The position numbers and the translations under genes were made by a program. From Bacillus alkalicellulosilyticus (lineage in GTDB: Bacteria; Bacillota; Bacilli; Bacillales; Bacillaceae_F): 64,000 nt of DNA. Location of the stretch: assembly GCF_002019795.1 (NCBI RefSeq), contig NZ_KV917381.1, forward strand, positions 450,001 through 514,000. The letters are read 5' to 3'. Shown here piece after piece: positions 48,936 to 58,056 of the stretch. Position 1 is the stretch's first letter; each line of letters starts with the position of its first letter. The notes beneath the pieces are model-generated. The model made no database searches. It saw only the letters and a program-made list of their open reading frames with translations, and was not told where the DNA came from.

Positions 48936-50420
48936 ATGAATTTTTTTATGCGTGGGTTATTGAGTATTATAAGGAAAAAAGGGAAGTCTATTATTCTGTT
49001 TGCTATAATCTTTATTTTAGGGAATCTAATCGCTGGAGCCATATCAATTCAACAGGCTACCAATATTGTTGAAGGAACCGTTAAAGAAAGACTAGGAACG
49101 GCTGCTATAATAGTATGGGATAGTTTAAAGTATGACGAGTATTTTAATAGCTTAAGTGATGAAGAGATGATGAATTTTGATTATGATCCCGAAAATATAG
49201 GAGTGGACTTAATTAAACAAGTTGGTGAACTAAAATATGTTAAGTATTACGACTATACTACACGAACTTCTATAGCATCTAATCAACTGGAAAGTGTAAA
49301 AGATGAAATGAATGATTCCAACTATTCCGTTGAAGGCTACGATATGGATTTTCGTTTAAAAGGAACAAATTATGCACCCATCTTAGACTTTGAAGAGGGA
49401 AAAAGTCAGTTAGTCGACGGTCGGGTATTTACACAAGAAGAACTTGAAAATGATTCTACAGTTGCAGTCATTTCCAAGAAATTAGCAGAAACCAATAATC
49501 TACATGTCGGGGACTCATTGGTTCTGACAACTCTAGTAACTCGAGTAACGGACTTCTTTACAGGAGAACAAGAAATATATTCTTCTCGTGACATTGTATT
49601 AGAAGTGATTGGAATATTTGAACCAATGAATATAAGCCCAGAGAACGCAAGAAGTGACAGGATGTGGTATTTTCTGGATACTGAGCTTCAAAATACAATT
49701 TATGTATCAAATGGAATCGTATCAAGTGAGACTAGATACGGTATAGAAAAAATGATGGAGTTGGACAAGGACTACGCAGAAATGATGGGAGACAGGGAAT
49801 ACGAAGATTATTTCGAGCCTATGTTCATTCTGAATTCAACAGACGACGTAGAAGCATTTAAAGAAGAAGTAATGCCCCTTTTGCCAAAATTTTACTCGGT
49901 AAAAACTGCAACTGACCAGTATGACAATATTTCTGGACCTATTAAGTCGATGACTAAGTTTTCAGGCTATGTTCTTATAGTTTCTATCATCTCCTCTATC
50001 TTAATTATTGGATTAGTGGTTCTCTTATTCTTACGAGATAGAAAGCGTGAACTTGGAATTTACTTATCACTTGGTGAAAGTCGAGGTCGAGTGGTGGGGC
50101 AGATTCTAATTGAGGTTATGATTATTGCTCTTATTGGAATTGCAATGTCATTGTTTACCGGACATTTGTTAGCTAGTGGTGTTTCAGATACATTAATGAA
50201 AAATAACACAGGCAGTCAATCGAATGATGAATTCTACTATTATAATGAAATTTTTCACACAGATCTATCAAATACGGATGTGTTGGATACGTACCAAGTT
50301 AGCTTGAGCTTTACGTATATTTTATTGTTTTTAGGAGTAGGGCTAGCAACCGTGTTATTATCTACCATTGTCCCACTAATTTATATCGTAAGACTAAATC
50401 CAAAGAAAATCTTAATGTAA
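48936..50420 (+). CDS. ABC transporter permease, FtsX/MacB-like
   Basis: 494 residues from ATG 48936 (AGGAGGA six bases upstream). One membrane segment at the N-terminus (SIILFAIIFILGNLIAGAISI), a large extracellular domain (about 45-345), then three membrane segments, the first followed by FLRDRKRELGIYLSLGESRGRVVGQILIE, the FtsX hallmark. The frame is intact, but the ATPase gene 16 bases downstream is broken. It may therefore not form a working transporter unless it borrows another ATPase. Confidence 0.85.
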   Translation: MNFFMRGLLSIIRKKGKSIILFAIIFILGNLIAGAISIQQATNIVEGTVKERLGTAAIIVWDSLKYDEYFNSLSDEEMMNFDYDPENIGVDLIKQVGELKYVKYYDYTTRTSIASNQLESVKDEMNDSNYSVEGYDMDFRLKGTNYAPILDFEEGKSQLVDGRVFTQEELENDSTVAVISKKLAETNNLHVGDSLVLTTLVTRVTDFFTGEQEIYSSRDIVLEVIGIFEPMNISPENARSDRMWYFLDTELQNTIYVSNGIVSSETRYGIEKMMELDKDYAEMMGDREYEDYFEPMFILNSTDDVEAFKEEVMPLLPKFYSVKTATDQYDNISGPIKSMTKFSGYVLIVSIISSILIIGLVVLLFLRDRKRELGIYLSLGESRGRVVGQILIEVMIIALIGIAMSLFTGHLLASGVSDTLMKNNTGSQSNDEFYYYNEIFHTDLSNTDVLDTYQVSLSFTYILLFLGVGLATVLLSTIVPLIYIVRLNPKKILM

Positions 50421-50436
50421 TAGAGAGGTGAATAAG

Positions 50437-50640
50437 ATGATTTTAGAGGCAAAAAACGTATACTATTATTACCAAGGTGGTGAGAGTCGTCGATATATTT
50501 TAAAAGATATAAATGCAACATTTTAAAAGGGAAATTTCTATACAATTTTAGGACAATCAGGTTCTGGAAAAACGTCTTTCCATGCTTTACTAAGTCATGG
50601 GATGACGATAATGACGTTGAACTACCCATGAGGATATAGA
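50437..50640 (+). pseudogene. ABC transporter ATPase, broken partner of the permease
   Basis: Starts MILEAKNVYYYYQGGESRRYILKD with a ribosome site (AGAGGTG). An in-frame TAA at 50524-50526 falls in what should read FEKG. The frame continues through Walker A GQSGSGKT, but then a deletion and frame change leave only DVELPMRI before a stop. Signature and Walker B are gone. Confidence 0.8.
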
Positions 50641-50660
50641 TCAAGAACCAAAATAAAAAG

Positions 50661-50716
50661 AAACCTTAATTATAACTACCTACAGCTGTAGGTTAGAATG
50701 TAAATAAGGTTTTTTG
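50661..50716 (+). terminator. Probable terminator
   Basis: AAACCTTA...TAAGGTTTTTT outer stem with an inner perfect palindrome ACCTACAGCTGTAGGT. Confidence 0.6.
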
Positions 50717-50743
50717 ATAGTTGAAAGGTGATTAGTTAGTCCA

Positions 50744-51172
50744 TTACTTTTCCAATAGTTTTGTTTCTGCTCGGTAATAAGTTACTCTTGCCCAGTTTTT
50801 CGTTTTTCCTTGAATGTCACCGATTTCCTTAAAACTAAGATCTACTAGAGTTCGTAGCAGCAACACTTCTTTATAGCGATCCTATAATTTGTGAACCAAC
50901 CGATACATCGTCATTTTATCTTCGTTATACATGAAAATGAAAGTAGACTCTAGTGTACTTGGGTGCTCTTTTTCAGTTACTGCCCTTAGATTTGATTGAT
51001 TTTCTTTTCGACGCTTATCTATATATTTATAGTAGGAGTGTTTTGCTATTTGACATAACCACACTGAAATTATGCATTTACCGTTATAGCGGTGAATCGA
51101 TTTCACAACTTGTAGAACGTTTCTTGTGTAAGTTCTTCTGATATATCTGAATCATGACAGAGGCACATTGCA
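50744..51172 (-). pseudogene. ECF sigma factor, main fragment with frameshift and stop
   Basis: Read on the minus strand: CLCHDSDISEELTQETFYK (region 2), a frame change near 51105-51115, KSIHRYNGKCIISVWLCQIAKHSYYKYIDKRRKE, an in-frame TAG at 50882-50884, then region 4 DRYKEVLLLRTLVDLSFKEIGDIQGKTKNWARVTYYRAE. The N-terminus is missing here; a matching N-terminal stub is at 48007. Not functional. Confidence 0.8.
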
Positions 51173-51363
51173 CCCCTAGTGAAATATGTTGGTTGTTGTT
51201 GATTATTGATGTTCTATACTTAAGATATCTGCTAACTATAAAACCAGAATGGAGCATAGCATAGTAAAAGGTACGTAACATCTTGAGCTTAGCCTTCATT
51301 GTTGGGGAAAGAAGAGGAAAGGAACCAGCAGATGTCACGTAGCTGCAATTTTATAGTCATCGT

Positions 51364-51540
51364 CCTTACTCCTCGCCAATATTTCTTATTTTTTGAAATG
51401 GCTTCCTTGCTTCTAATCTAGTAATCTTGTCTTTTTCTTTATCCAATAGAACTTTCCGCTCCATCGTCTCCAAAGTAGTTTTACATTGTGGGTAAGTTTG
51501 AAGATGTAACTGGATATTACTGATTTCGAGAGGAAGTAGT
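51364..51540 (-). pseudogene. C-terminal fragment of an unrecognised protein
   Basis: An open stretch without start reads EVTLLPLEISNIQLHLQTYP, then MERKVLLDKEKDKITRLEA and a tail ending NIGEE before a stop. It looks protein-like, but I do not recognise it. Surroundings (51179-51363) show only unconvincing frames. Confidence 0.35.
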
Positions 51541-51747
51541 GTAACTTCTGCAAATGGTTATAGACACTATCAATATCAAATTGAAGACGATACTGTTTAC
51601 CTTTATTTGAAATATAATAGAATAGTAGGGAAAAAAGCTCCTAGGGGAGACTTTACTATTAATATTACCGATGATTTTTCAAAGGTAAACCAGGTCTACC
51701 TGGAAGGAATACATCCCAGTCAAAGTAAACTAGTTTGGGAGCGATAA
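51541..51747 (+). pseudogene. C-terminal fragment of an exported-protein-like sequence
   Basis: Open frame without start: ANGYRHYQYQIEDDTVYLYL, then APRGDFTINITDDFSKVNQV and a tail ending SQSKLVWER before TAA at 51745-51747. It reads like the C-terminal half of a small Bacillus lipoprotein; the N-terminus is gone. Confidence 0.45.
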
Positions 51748-51779
51748 CACATATAACTTGAGAATGAGGTGAAAACAAA

Positions 51780-52511
51780 ATGAAACAAAATAAATATGAT
51801 GACTCCCAGTTCTTTGCAGCTTACGAAAAAATGCCACGATCAACGAAAGGACTCGAAGGAGCAGGAGAGTGGTATGTCTTTAAGGAACTTATCCCAAACT
51901 TGCAAAATAAGAATGTACTTGACTTAGGCTGTGGGTTTGGCTGGCATTGCCGCTATGCAAGGGAACAACAAGCTAGTTTAGTTATCGGTGTGGATATCTC
52001 GATGAAAATGATAGAACGCGCACGCCAACAAACATCTGACCCTTTCATCACGTATGTAAATATTCCGATTGAAGAGATATCCTTTGAGGAAGCACAGTTT
52101 GATGTTGTAATCAGTTCATTGGCGTTTCACTACATTCAATCATTTCAAGATATTGTCCAAAAGGTCTATACCTTTCTTAAGCCTGGAGGAAGATTTGTAT
52201 TTTCTGTTGAGCACCCGATTTTCACTTGTCAAAACAATCAAGATTGGTACTATGACGAACAGGGCAAGCGTCTTCACTGGGCAGTTGATCACTATCAGGA
52301 AGAGGGGACACGGCATACTAATTTTTTAACAGACAATGTCGTGAAATATCATAGAACCGTATCTACGTATATGAATGATTTAATAAGAGCTGGCTTTACG
52401 ATAACGGCTGTAAGAGAACCTAAGCCTTCTGTTGAAATGGTCGAAAGTGTTCCTGAGATGGAAGATGAAAATCGAAGACCGATGTTTTTACTCATTTCAG
52501 CACAAAAATAA
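51780..52511 (+). CDS. Class I SAM-dependent methyltransferase
   Basis: 243 residues. Motif I VLDLGCGFGWHCRYA, GVDISMKMIERAR (acidic residue binding the SAM ribose), FDVVISSLAFHYI and KPGGRFVFSVEHPI define the Rossmann-type methyltransferase. Substrate not inferable. GAGGTG precedes the ATG. Confidence 0.9.
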   Translation: MKQNKYDDSQFFAAYEKMPRSTKGLEGAGEWYVFKELIPNLQNKNVLDLGCGFGWHCRYAREQQASLVIGVDISMKMIERARQQTSDPFITYVNIPIEEISFEEAQFDVVISSLAFHYIQSFQDIVQKVYTFLKPGGRFVFSVEHPIFTCQNNQDWYYDEQGKRLHWAVDHYQEEGTRHTNFLTDNVVKYHRTVSTYMNDLIRAGFTITAVREPKPSVEMVESVPEMEDENRRPMFLLISAQK

Positions 52512-52526
52512 CTTGGGGGGACTGTT

Positions 52527-52955
52527 ATGCATCCTACAGAATGGATAGAGTTAGTGACAGTCGGAGTCAGTATTTTAGTAGTAGTCCTTATATCTATCTT
52601 ATTAAAAGGGAGAAAGAAGAAAATTTGCTGGACCATTGCTGTACTCATTTTAGTGTCATATAGCGTATTTTTTGTAGCACGCCCATATATGATTGACTTT
52701 ACCATTGCTAAAAAAGTAGAGTTGCTAGAGCCATATCTAGAACAACAGTATCCCCATGAGAACTGGACGATTACAACGGTACCACATCGTACGAGTGGTC
52801 ATAAACATCGTAATCCCTATTATATTGGGGTTATCTTTGATAGTGAGCCAAATGTCACGTATCACTATTGGATAGAAAATAGTAATGAAATCTATCAAAT
52901 TGCGTATTCAACTGATAAAAGCCTAGAGGATTTACAGGATTACGAAGAAAACTAA
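52527..52955 (+). CDS. Membrane-anchored hypothetical protein
   Basis: 142 residues: two membrane segments (about 8-26, 33-50), then a small extracellular domain with PHENWTITTVPHRTSGHKHRNPYYIGVIFDSEP. GGGGGG precedes the ATG and the gene starts 15 bases after the methyltransferase. Function unknown. Confidence 0.65.
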   Translation: MHPTEWIELVTVGVSILVVVLISILLKGRKKKICWTIAVLILVSYSVFFVARPYMIDFTIAKKVELLEPYLEQQYPHENWTITTVPHRTSGHKHRNPYYIGVIFDSEPNVTYHYWIENSNEIYQIAYSTDKSLEDLQDYEEN

Positions 52956-53073
52956 AAGTACCCAAGGTGATATTTTCGTACTAGGAAATACTACTCATAA
53001 AATAGTTGGAATTGCAAATTAATATGGTAGAATAAAAGAATAGAATATAAACAGATAGGTGAGTGTAACTGCG

Positions 53074-55470
53074 ATGAAAAGTAAAATTTCTATTCTTTTA
53101 ATTATGATTCTATTATTTCATGTCATTTTTCCATTATTTAGTTATGCAGAAGAAATACCAAATAAACAAATCATTGTGACATTTGTGGAAGAAATAGATG
53201 AAGACTTGCTTGAGGATGCTGATGGTGAGATTACACACACGTATGAAAATGTGTCTGCAGTTTCAATGACGGCTTCTACTTCTGATATAAAAGAGTTAAG
53301 TCAACACCCTAATGTTCAATCGATTGAACCAGATACGGTTGTAACCATAAGTAACCAAGTAATGGACTGGGGTATCTCAAAGATTGAAGCTCCTCTAGCG
53401 TGGGATCACGGCTTTACTGGAAAGGGAATTAAAATCGCTGTAATAGATACAGGTGTAGCGATTAATCATGATGATCTCCAGATTTCTGGAGGAGTATCAA
53501 CTGTTTCTTATACAGAATCCTTTGATGATGATAATGGGCATGGCACACATGTTGCAGGCATTATTGGTGCCAAAAACAATGGATTGGGTGTAGTTGGAGT
53601 GGCACCTGATTCTGAAATCTATGCTGTGAAGGTTATGGATGACGAAGGAAGTGGCTGGGTTTCTGATATGGTTGCTGGGATTGATTGGTCGATATCAAAT
53701 GGTATGGATATTATTAATTTGAGTCTTGGAACAACGACGGATTCGCCCTCGCTGAAAGCAGCGGTTGACAAAGCTTATCAACACGGAATCCTGGTTGTAG
53801 CATCAGCAGGGAACGATGGTGAAGGAGTTGATACGGTAGCCTATCCTGCTAAATATAGTTCGGCTATTGCAGTGGCGGCTACAGATTCAATGGATGAAAG
53901 AGGGTCATTCTCTTCAACAGGATCTGCAGTTGAAGTGGCAGCTCCAGGAGTTATGGTGTTAAGTACGTATTTAAATAATAGATATGTATACATGGATGGG
54001 ACTTCCATGGCAGCTCCTTATGTTGCAGGAAATCTTGCCTTACTAAAAGAAAGGTACCCCACATTATCAAATAAGGAGTTACGTGCGCTTCTAATTAATA
54101 GTACCGTTGATTTAGGTCCAGTAGGAAGAGATCATTTTTTTGGATATGGGTTAATTAAAGCACCTATCACGGAAGTCTCAACCATTCCATCACCTGCTGA
54201 TGAGCCTGAATATGAACCCGCACCTATATTTGAAAAGCCGTTTATTGAAGTAAGGGTAGAGACTAGCAAAAGTCACTACAAACCAAGTGAACCGATTCAG
54301 ATTAATACAACAGCTCGAGACAGTAATCGTAGGTTGCTAGCTGACCACCCTATAGAACTAGTAATTATAAATCCACAAGGAACAATGTATATGCTTCAAG
54401 GAAGAACAAATTCAAACGGACTGTGGAATTTACCATTTCCACTGCCAGCTAATAGTCCAATGGGAACCTATGAAGTTCTGGTGAATTATGTTGAAACGGA
54501 TGAATATTATAGCAATATGGCTTCTACCGTTTTTACGGTCGCTAAAGAAGATACGTTTATAACGTTATCGACAAATAAAACTCAATATACACTAGGAGAT
54601 TCCATCAAAGTTCAAACGGTTATTAGAAATGGAGAAGGGGTAGCAATTCGTGATCAAAATGTAGAAGTTGTTATTACGAATCCAAAAGGAGTTAAAACAA
54701 CAGTTAGGGATAAAACAAATTCTTCTGGACAGGTCACAGTCGATTATCAAATACCAAAAGATATGTCGGGAACGTATAAAATAACAGCCAGAGCGTTAGC
54801 GACAAATAGTTATAATAGCAGTAATGCTAGTGTAAGTGTTACGGCTAGCAAACAAAGAACGTCGAGTTCCGTGACAACAAACACAACATCCTATCGGTTA
54901 GACCAAACGATGAGAATTACTCACAGAGTAGTAGACCAAAATAAAGTAGCAATTCCGAATCACAACGTAGAAGTGGTAATAAGAAATGCAAATGGTAAAA
55001 ACACAACACGCACTGGAACGACCGATGCACAAGGGAATGTCGTCATAAACTATAAAATTCCTACTAATAGTCCCGTGGGTGATTATCGTATTACCGTTAG
55101 AGCCCTAGCCACAGATTCATACAATGGAAGCACAGCAACTAGAACTGTTAAAGTGAATAAGAAAAAAACAGCGAGTACAGTAACTAGTAATAAAAGCAAT
55201 TATAAAAGTGGAGAAACGATGACGATTACCACTAAGGTAACTGATCACAATAAAAAAGATGTAAAAAAACATAAGGTAACTGTGGTGGTCACAAGTCCAA
55301 ATGGAAAAAAGACAACCCTTCGAGGTGAAACCAACTCAAAAGGAACGCTAGTTGTAAAACATAAACTCCCTAGAAATGCGCTTAAAGGAAACTATAAGAT
55401 TGAAGTAAAGACACCATCAACATCAGTGTTTACATCAAGCTCGGCGACAAGAACAGTGAGAGTAAGATAA
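53074..55470 (+). CDS. Secreted subtilisin-like serine protease (S8) with four C-terminal repeats
   Basis: 798 residues from ATG 53074. Signal peptide (ISILLIMILLFHVIFPLFSYAEE), an I9-type propeptide with IIVTFVEEIDEDLL, then the catalytic domain. The triad is D125 (AVIDTGVA), H156 (HGTHVAGI) and S311 (GTSMAAPYVAG), with oxyanion N247 (ASAGND). After residue 390 come four Ig-like repeats of about 102 residues (391-494, 495-595, 596-698, 699-798), each with a TNK/N-x-Y start, VVITNPKG-type strand and TNSxG turn. The last repeat is strongly basic. Confidence 0.93.
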   Translation: MKSKISILLIMILLFHVIFPLFSYAEEIPNKQIIVTFVEEIDEDLLEDADGEITHTYENVSAVSMTASTSDIKELSQHPNVQSIEPDTVVTISNQVMDWGISKIEAPLAWDHGFTGKGIKIAVIDTGVAINHDDLQISGGVSTVSYTESFDDDNGHGTHVAGIIGAKNNGLGVVGVAPDSEIYAVKVMDDEGSGWVSDMVAGIDWSISNGMDIINLSLGTTTDSPSLKAAVDKAYQHGILVVASAGNDGEGVDTVAYPAKYSSAIAVAATDSMDERGSFSSTGSAVEVAAPGVMVLSTYLNNRYVYMDGTSMAAPYVAGNLALLKERYPTLSNKELRALLINSTVDLGPVGRDHFFGYGLIKAPITEVSTIPSPADEPEYEPAPIFEKPFIEVRVETSKSHYKPSEPIQINTTARDSNRRLLADHPIELVIINPQGTMYMLQGRTNSNGLWNLPFPLPANSPMGTYEVLVNYVETDEYYSNMASTVFTVAKEDTFITLSTNKTQYTLGDSIKVQTVIRNGEGVAIRDQNVEVVITNPKGVKTTVRDKTNSSGQVTVDYQIPKDMSGTYKITARALATNSYNSSNASVSVTASKQRTSSSVTTNTTSYRLDQTMRITHRVVDQNKVAIPNHNVEVVIRNANGKNTTRTGTTDAQGNVVINYKIPTNSPVGDYRITVRALATDSYNGSTATRTVKVNKKKTASTVTSNKSNYKSGETMTITTKVTDHNKKDVKKHKVTVVVTSPNGKKTTLRGETNSKGTLVVKHKLPRNALKGNYKIEVKTPSTSVFTSSSATRTVRVR

Positions 55471-55474
55471 TTAG

Positions 55475-55514
55475 AAAAGGCATTCTACCGATATGTGGTA
55501 GAATGTCTTTTTTG
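55475..55514 (+). terminator. Terminator after the protease gene
   Basis: AAAAGGCATTCTACC pairs (with G-T) with GGTAGAATGTCTTTT, then T-run. Confidence 0.8.
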
Positions 55515-55707
55515 TGATACGAAAAGATAAACTTAAGATGGTCGTAGTAAATCAAATACAATCCATCACAATTCGACATTTTTTGACTAATTACACTAAC
55601 AAAACTCATAAATGTATATAAAAGGAAAGAAAAAACACTATTAACAGCTGAAGTATGTTACTATTAACCTACCTTTATTTTCAATAAGCATAGTAGGAGT
55701 GATGTTA

Positions 55708-55998
55708 ATGCTTAATCAGTTGTACTGGATATTATCAGAATTTTTAATAGTAATCCTTGTTGTGTTAGCAGTCATAGTGGTTATTTTATATGTTAGAAAA
55801 CTCGATATTACACACACTCTAAAATACATAATTATTTCTATTGCTATTGTCATAGGACTTTACCTTATCATGTCCGTGTTCAACTACACATTTTACAGCA
55901 TCTTTCACTTTATTGAATGGATGACTAAATATATTTTACCGTGGGTCGTATTGTACTGGCTAGTCCGCGCAATAAAAGCATATGAGACGAAAAGCTAA
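55708..55998 (+). CDS. Small membrane protein, unknown
   Basis: 96 residues from ATG 55708 (AGGAG eight bases upstream). Two long membrane segments (about 5-30 and 39-60) and a third weaker one near WVVLYWLVRAIKAY. Family not recognised. Confidence 0.6.
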   Translation: MLNQLYWILSEFLIVILVVLAVIVVILYVRKLDITHTLKYIIISIAIVIGLYLIMSVFNYTFYSIFHFIEWMTKYILPWVVLYWLVRAIKAYETKS

Positions 55999-56031
55999 CC
56001 TAAAATGCAAAAAATATCTGGAGGGATCCGT

Positions 56032-56400
56032 GTGACAAAGAAGACTTCAGTTATCCTATATTTACTTATTATCGTATTTGTTTCTTTAGGGTGTACCCAA
56101 CTAGGAGATAGGGTCAACGAGGATCAACAATTGGGTGAGTATAGACCAATGATTTCGGTTGAAAACCAACTCTACGGTGACACAGGAAATGTTATCGAAA
56201 GTCTGTCTACTAATTTCACTCGTGTAGGTGAAGTAGAAATTCAAATTGCTCAAACAGAACCGATGAAGAAAGCCCAAACGCAGATTCTATCTAATACTCT
56301 TCCTGTTGGTACAGAAATTTTTGTTGACGACCAAAATGAGGAATTTCTTTATGCAAATTACAATAATAAGATACATGAGTACCAGCGAATTGATAATTAA
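56032..56400 (+). CDS. Putative lipoprotein, unknown
   Basis: 122 residues from GTG 56032 (GGAGGGA upstream; the frame start at ATG 56005 has none). Signal with lipobox VSLGC (Cys near residue 21), then a small domain. Lies 33 bases after the preceding gene. Confidence 0.65.
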   Translation: MTKKTSVILYLLIIVFVSLGCTQLGDRVNEDQQLGEYRPMISVENQLYGDTGNVIESLSTNFTRVGEVEIQIAQTEPMKKAQTQILSNTLPVGTEIFVDDQNEEFLYANYNNKIHEYQRIDN

Positions 56401-56448
56401 TGAAGTACGGAATTAACATGCGTACCTAAACAGTTACTGGAGGAAAAT

Positions 56449-57012
56449 ATGAAACCACTCTATCATTTATTGCTGCCTTTTTTTATAATACCTTTCACTT
56501 CACTTTTGCTAGGCTGTAATACAACGCCTACTGTCAGTATCGACATTGCAGATGTTGAAGAGTCTATCAGTATGCCAGAAGAAATGCCTAGTGATTTTAA
56601 CTTTTTGATAAAATATGGTGTAGGTGCCCTGAACGAGATTAACACGTTCACCGATACATACACAAAAGACCTCATTGAAGAAGGTACGATTAAAACAAAT
56701 CTAAAGCTAACAAATAAAGAAATGCAAACCATCTATCAGGAAATGAAAAACATTGAACTGCTATCAACAATACAAAGTATTTATTATGTAAGTGATAAAG
56801 GAGAAGTTGTTACGATACAACCCTCATCTGGCTATTATTTAGAGATGCAACTTGACGGTGAATTGTTTAAAGCTTATTGGATGAGTGATATTTATGATGA
56901 AGAAATAAGAAGCATGTTGGGTAAATTTGTTCATCAATTTTTACATGATGGAATCATCAGTCAGAAAAAGGAATATATAAAACTTCCTGAAGCACATGGT
57001 GGGTACTTGTAA
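56449..57012 (+). CDS. Putative lipoprotein, unknown
   Basis: 187 residues; signal PLYHLLLPFFIIPFTSLLLGC with lipidated C23. The mature part is alpha/beta with LYHL, NTFTDTYTKDLIEEGTIKTNLKLTNKEMQTIYQEM. CTGGAGG precedes the ATG. Second of two lipoprotein genes in a row. Confidence 0.7.
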   Translation: MKPLYHLLLPFFIIPFTSLLLGCNTTPTVSIDIADVEESISMPEEMPSDFNFLIKYGVGALNEINTFTDTYTKDLIEEGTIKTNLKLTNKEMQTIYQEMKNIELLSTIQSIYYVSDKGEVVTIQPSSGYYLEMQLDGELFKAYWMSDIYDEEIRSMLGKFVHQFLHDGIISQKKEYIKLPEAHGGYL

Positions 57013-57049
57013 TTTAACAATATGCAAGTTAAATAAGGGGGAACCGCTT

Positions 57050-57355
57050 TTGATTTTAGAAGCTGTGATGCTTAAAGTGAAAGCAGGACAAGAAAAGGAA
57101 TATGAAGAAGCTTTTCAAAAAGCTTCAACGATTATCTCCTCAATGAAGGGATACATTTCTCACGAATTACACCGCTGCATAGAGGTTCAAGGTAAGTACC
57201 TTCTACTCGTAAGATGGGAAACCCTCGAAGACCATACAGTTGGGTTTAGACATTCTGCAGAGTATCAACAATGGAAAAAACAGTTACATCATTTCTATGA
57301 CCCGTTCCCAACTGTTGAACATTTTCTAGAGTGTAACCTTGATGTAACTCAATAA
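57050..57355 (+). CDS. Antibiotic biosynthesis monooxygenase (ABM)-fold protein
   Basis: 101 residues from TTG 57050 (AAGGGGG eight bases upstream). LEAVMLKVKAGQEKEYEEAFQKASTIISSMKGYISHELHRC, then LLLVRWETLEDHTVGFRHSAEYQQWKK is the ABM ferredoxin-like pattern. Such proteins are small oxygenases or haem-degrading relatives; the role here is unknown. Confidence 0.82.
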   Translation: MILEAVMLKVKAGQEKEYEEAFQKASTIISSMKGYISHELHRCIEVQGKYLLLVRWETLEDHTVGFRHSAEYQQWKKQLHHFYDPFPTVEHFLECNLDVTQ

Positions 57356-57393
57356 ACGTTAAATTAGATTGAAAATTGAGATGAGGAGAAAAA

Positions 57394-57885
57394 ATGAAAA
57401 AGAAACTTTTAGCCTTATTATTAATTACAGTGGTAGGATTGTTGGGATTTGCGTTTATCCCCGGATTCTTGGATATCCACCAATCACGAATGGCCGCTAC
57501 AGAAGTATTAGACCATGTGATTAAACAGGAATATGAGGAAGCGTTTGAAAGTGTTTATTATTTCGATATAGCCTCTGACATAGAACCATTGATGTCTTAT
57601 GATGATGCAAAAGAAAAATGGGTTGAACGAGTTACAACATTGAGAGACCAAGGAACCTATATTGTTGATTATAAACAGCTCCGTGTTAGGTTAGATGATA
57701 CCTATCCTACAGGAACCGTCGATTTAATCATGATTGAAAATGGTGAAAAAGTAATTAAGGATGATGTTCGATTATGGTTTGCCCCAATAAAAGAAGACAA
57801 ATGGAAGCTAGGAAGTTTTAATTATCAAGGAGAAGCATGGGAAGAAGAGTTAAGTGGGAATTTTGTTACAGCAAACGAATCTTAA
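57394..57885 (+). CDS. Exported hypothetical protein
   Basis: 163 residues; one N-terminal membrane segment or uncleaved signal (LLALLLITVVGLLGFAFIPGF), then a domain with AATEVLDHVIKQEYEEAFESVYY, reminiscent of NTF2-like folds, ending in VRLWFAPIKEDKWKLGSFNY. GAGGAGA precedes the ATG. Function unknown. Confidence 0.65.
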   Translation: MKKKLLALLLITVVGLLGFAFIPGFLDIHQSRMAATEVLDHVIKQEYEEAFESVYYFDIASDIEPLMSYDDAKEKWVERVTTLRDQGTYIVDYKQLRVRLDDTYPTGTVDLIMIENGEKVIKDDVRLWFAPIKEDKWKLGSFNYQGEAWEEELSGNFVTANES

Positions 57886-57971
57886 TAGCAACGTGAAGCA
57901 CCCTTAATGTTGAAAAGAACATGAATGGTGTCAACAACATAATCTGACCTATGGAGGTTAGGAAAAAGAAC

Positions 57972-58015
57972 GGTTTGACAAAAGGTTATTTACCTTTAGT
58001 CAAACCCTTCTTTTT
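57972..58015 (+). terminator. Terminator, GAGACAAAAGG-family variant
   Basis: GGTTTGACAAAAGGT pairs with ACCTTTAGTCAAACC (one mismatch), then CTTCTTTTT. Confidence 0.75.
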
Positions 58016-58056
58016 ATACTGTTGTTTCACGTCTCTCCCTTTCGTTATATTGTAAA

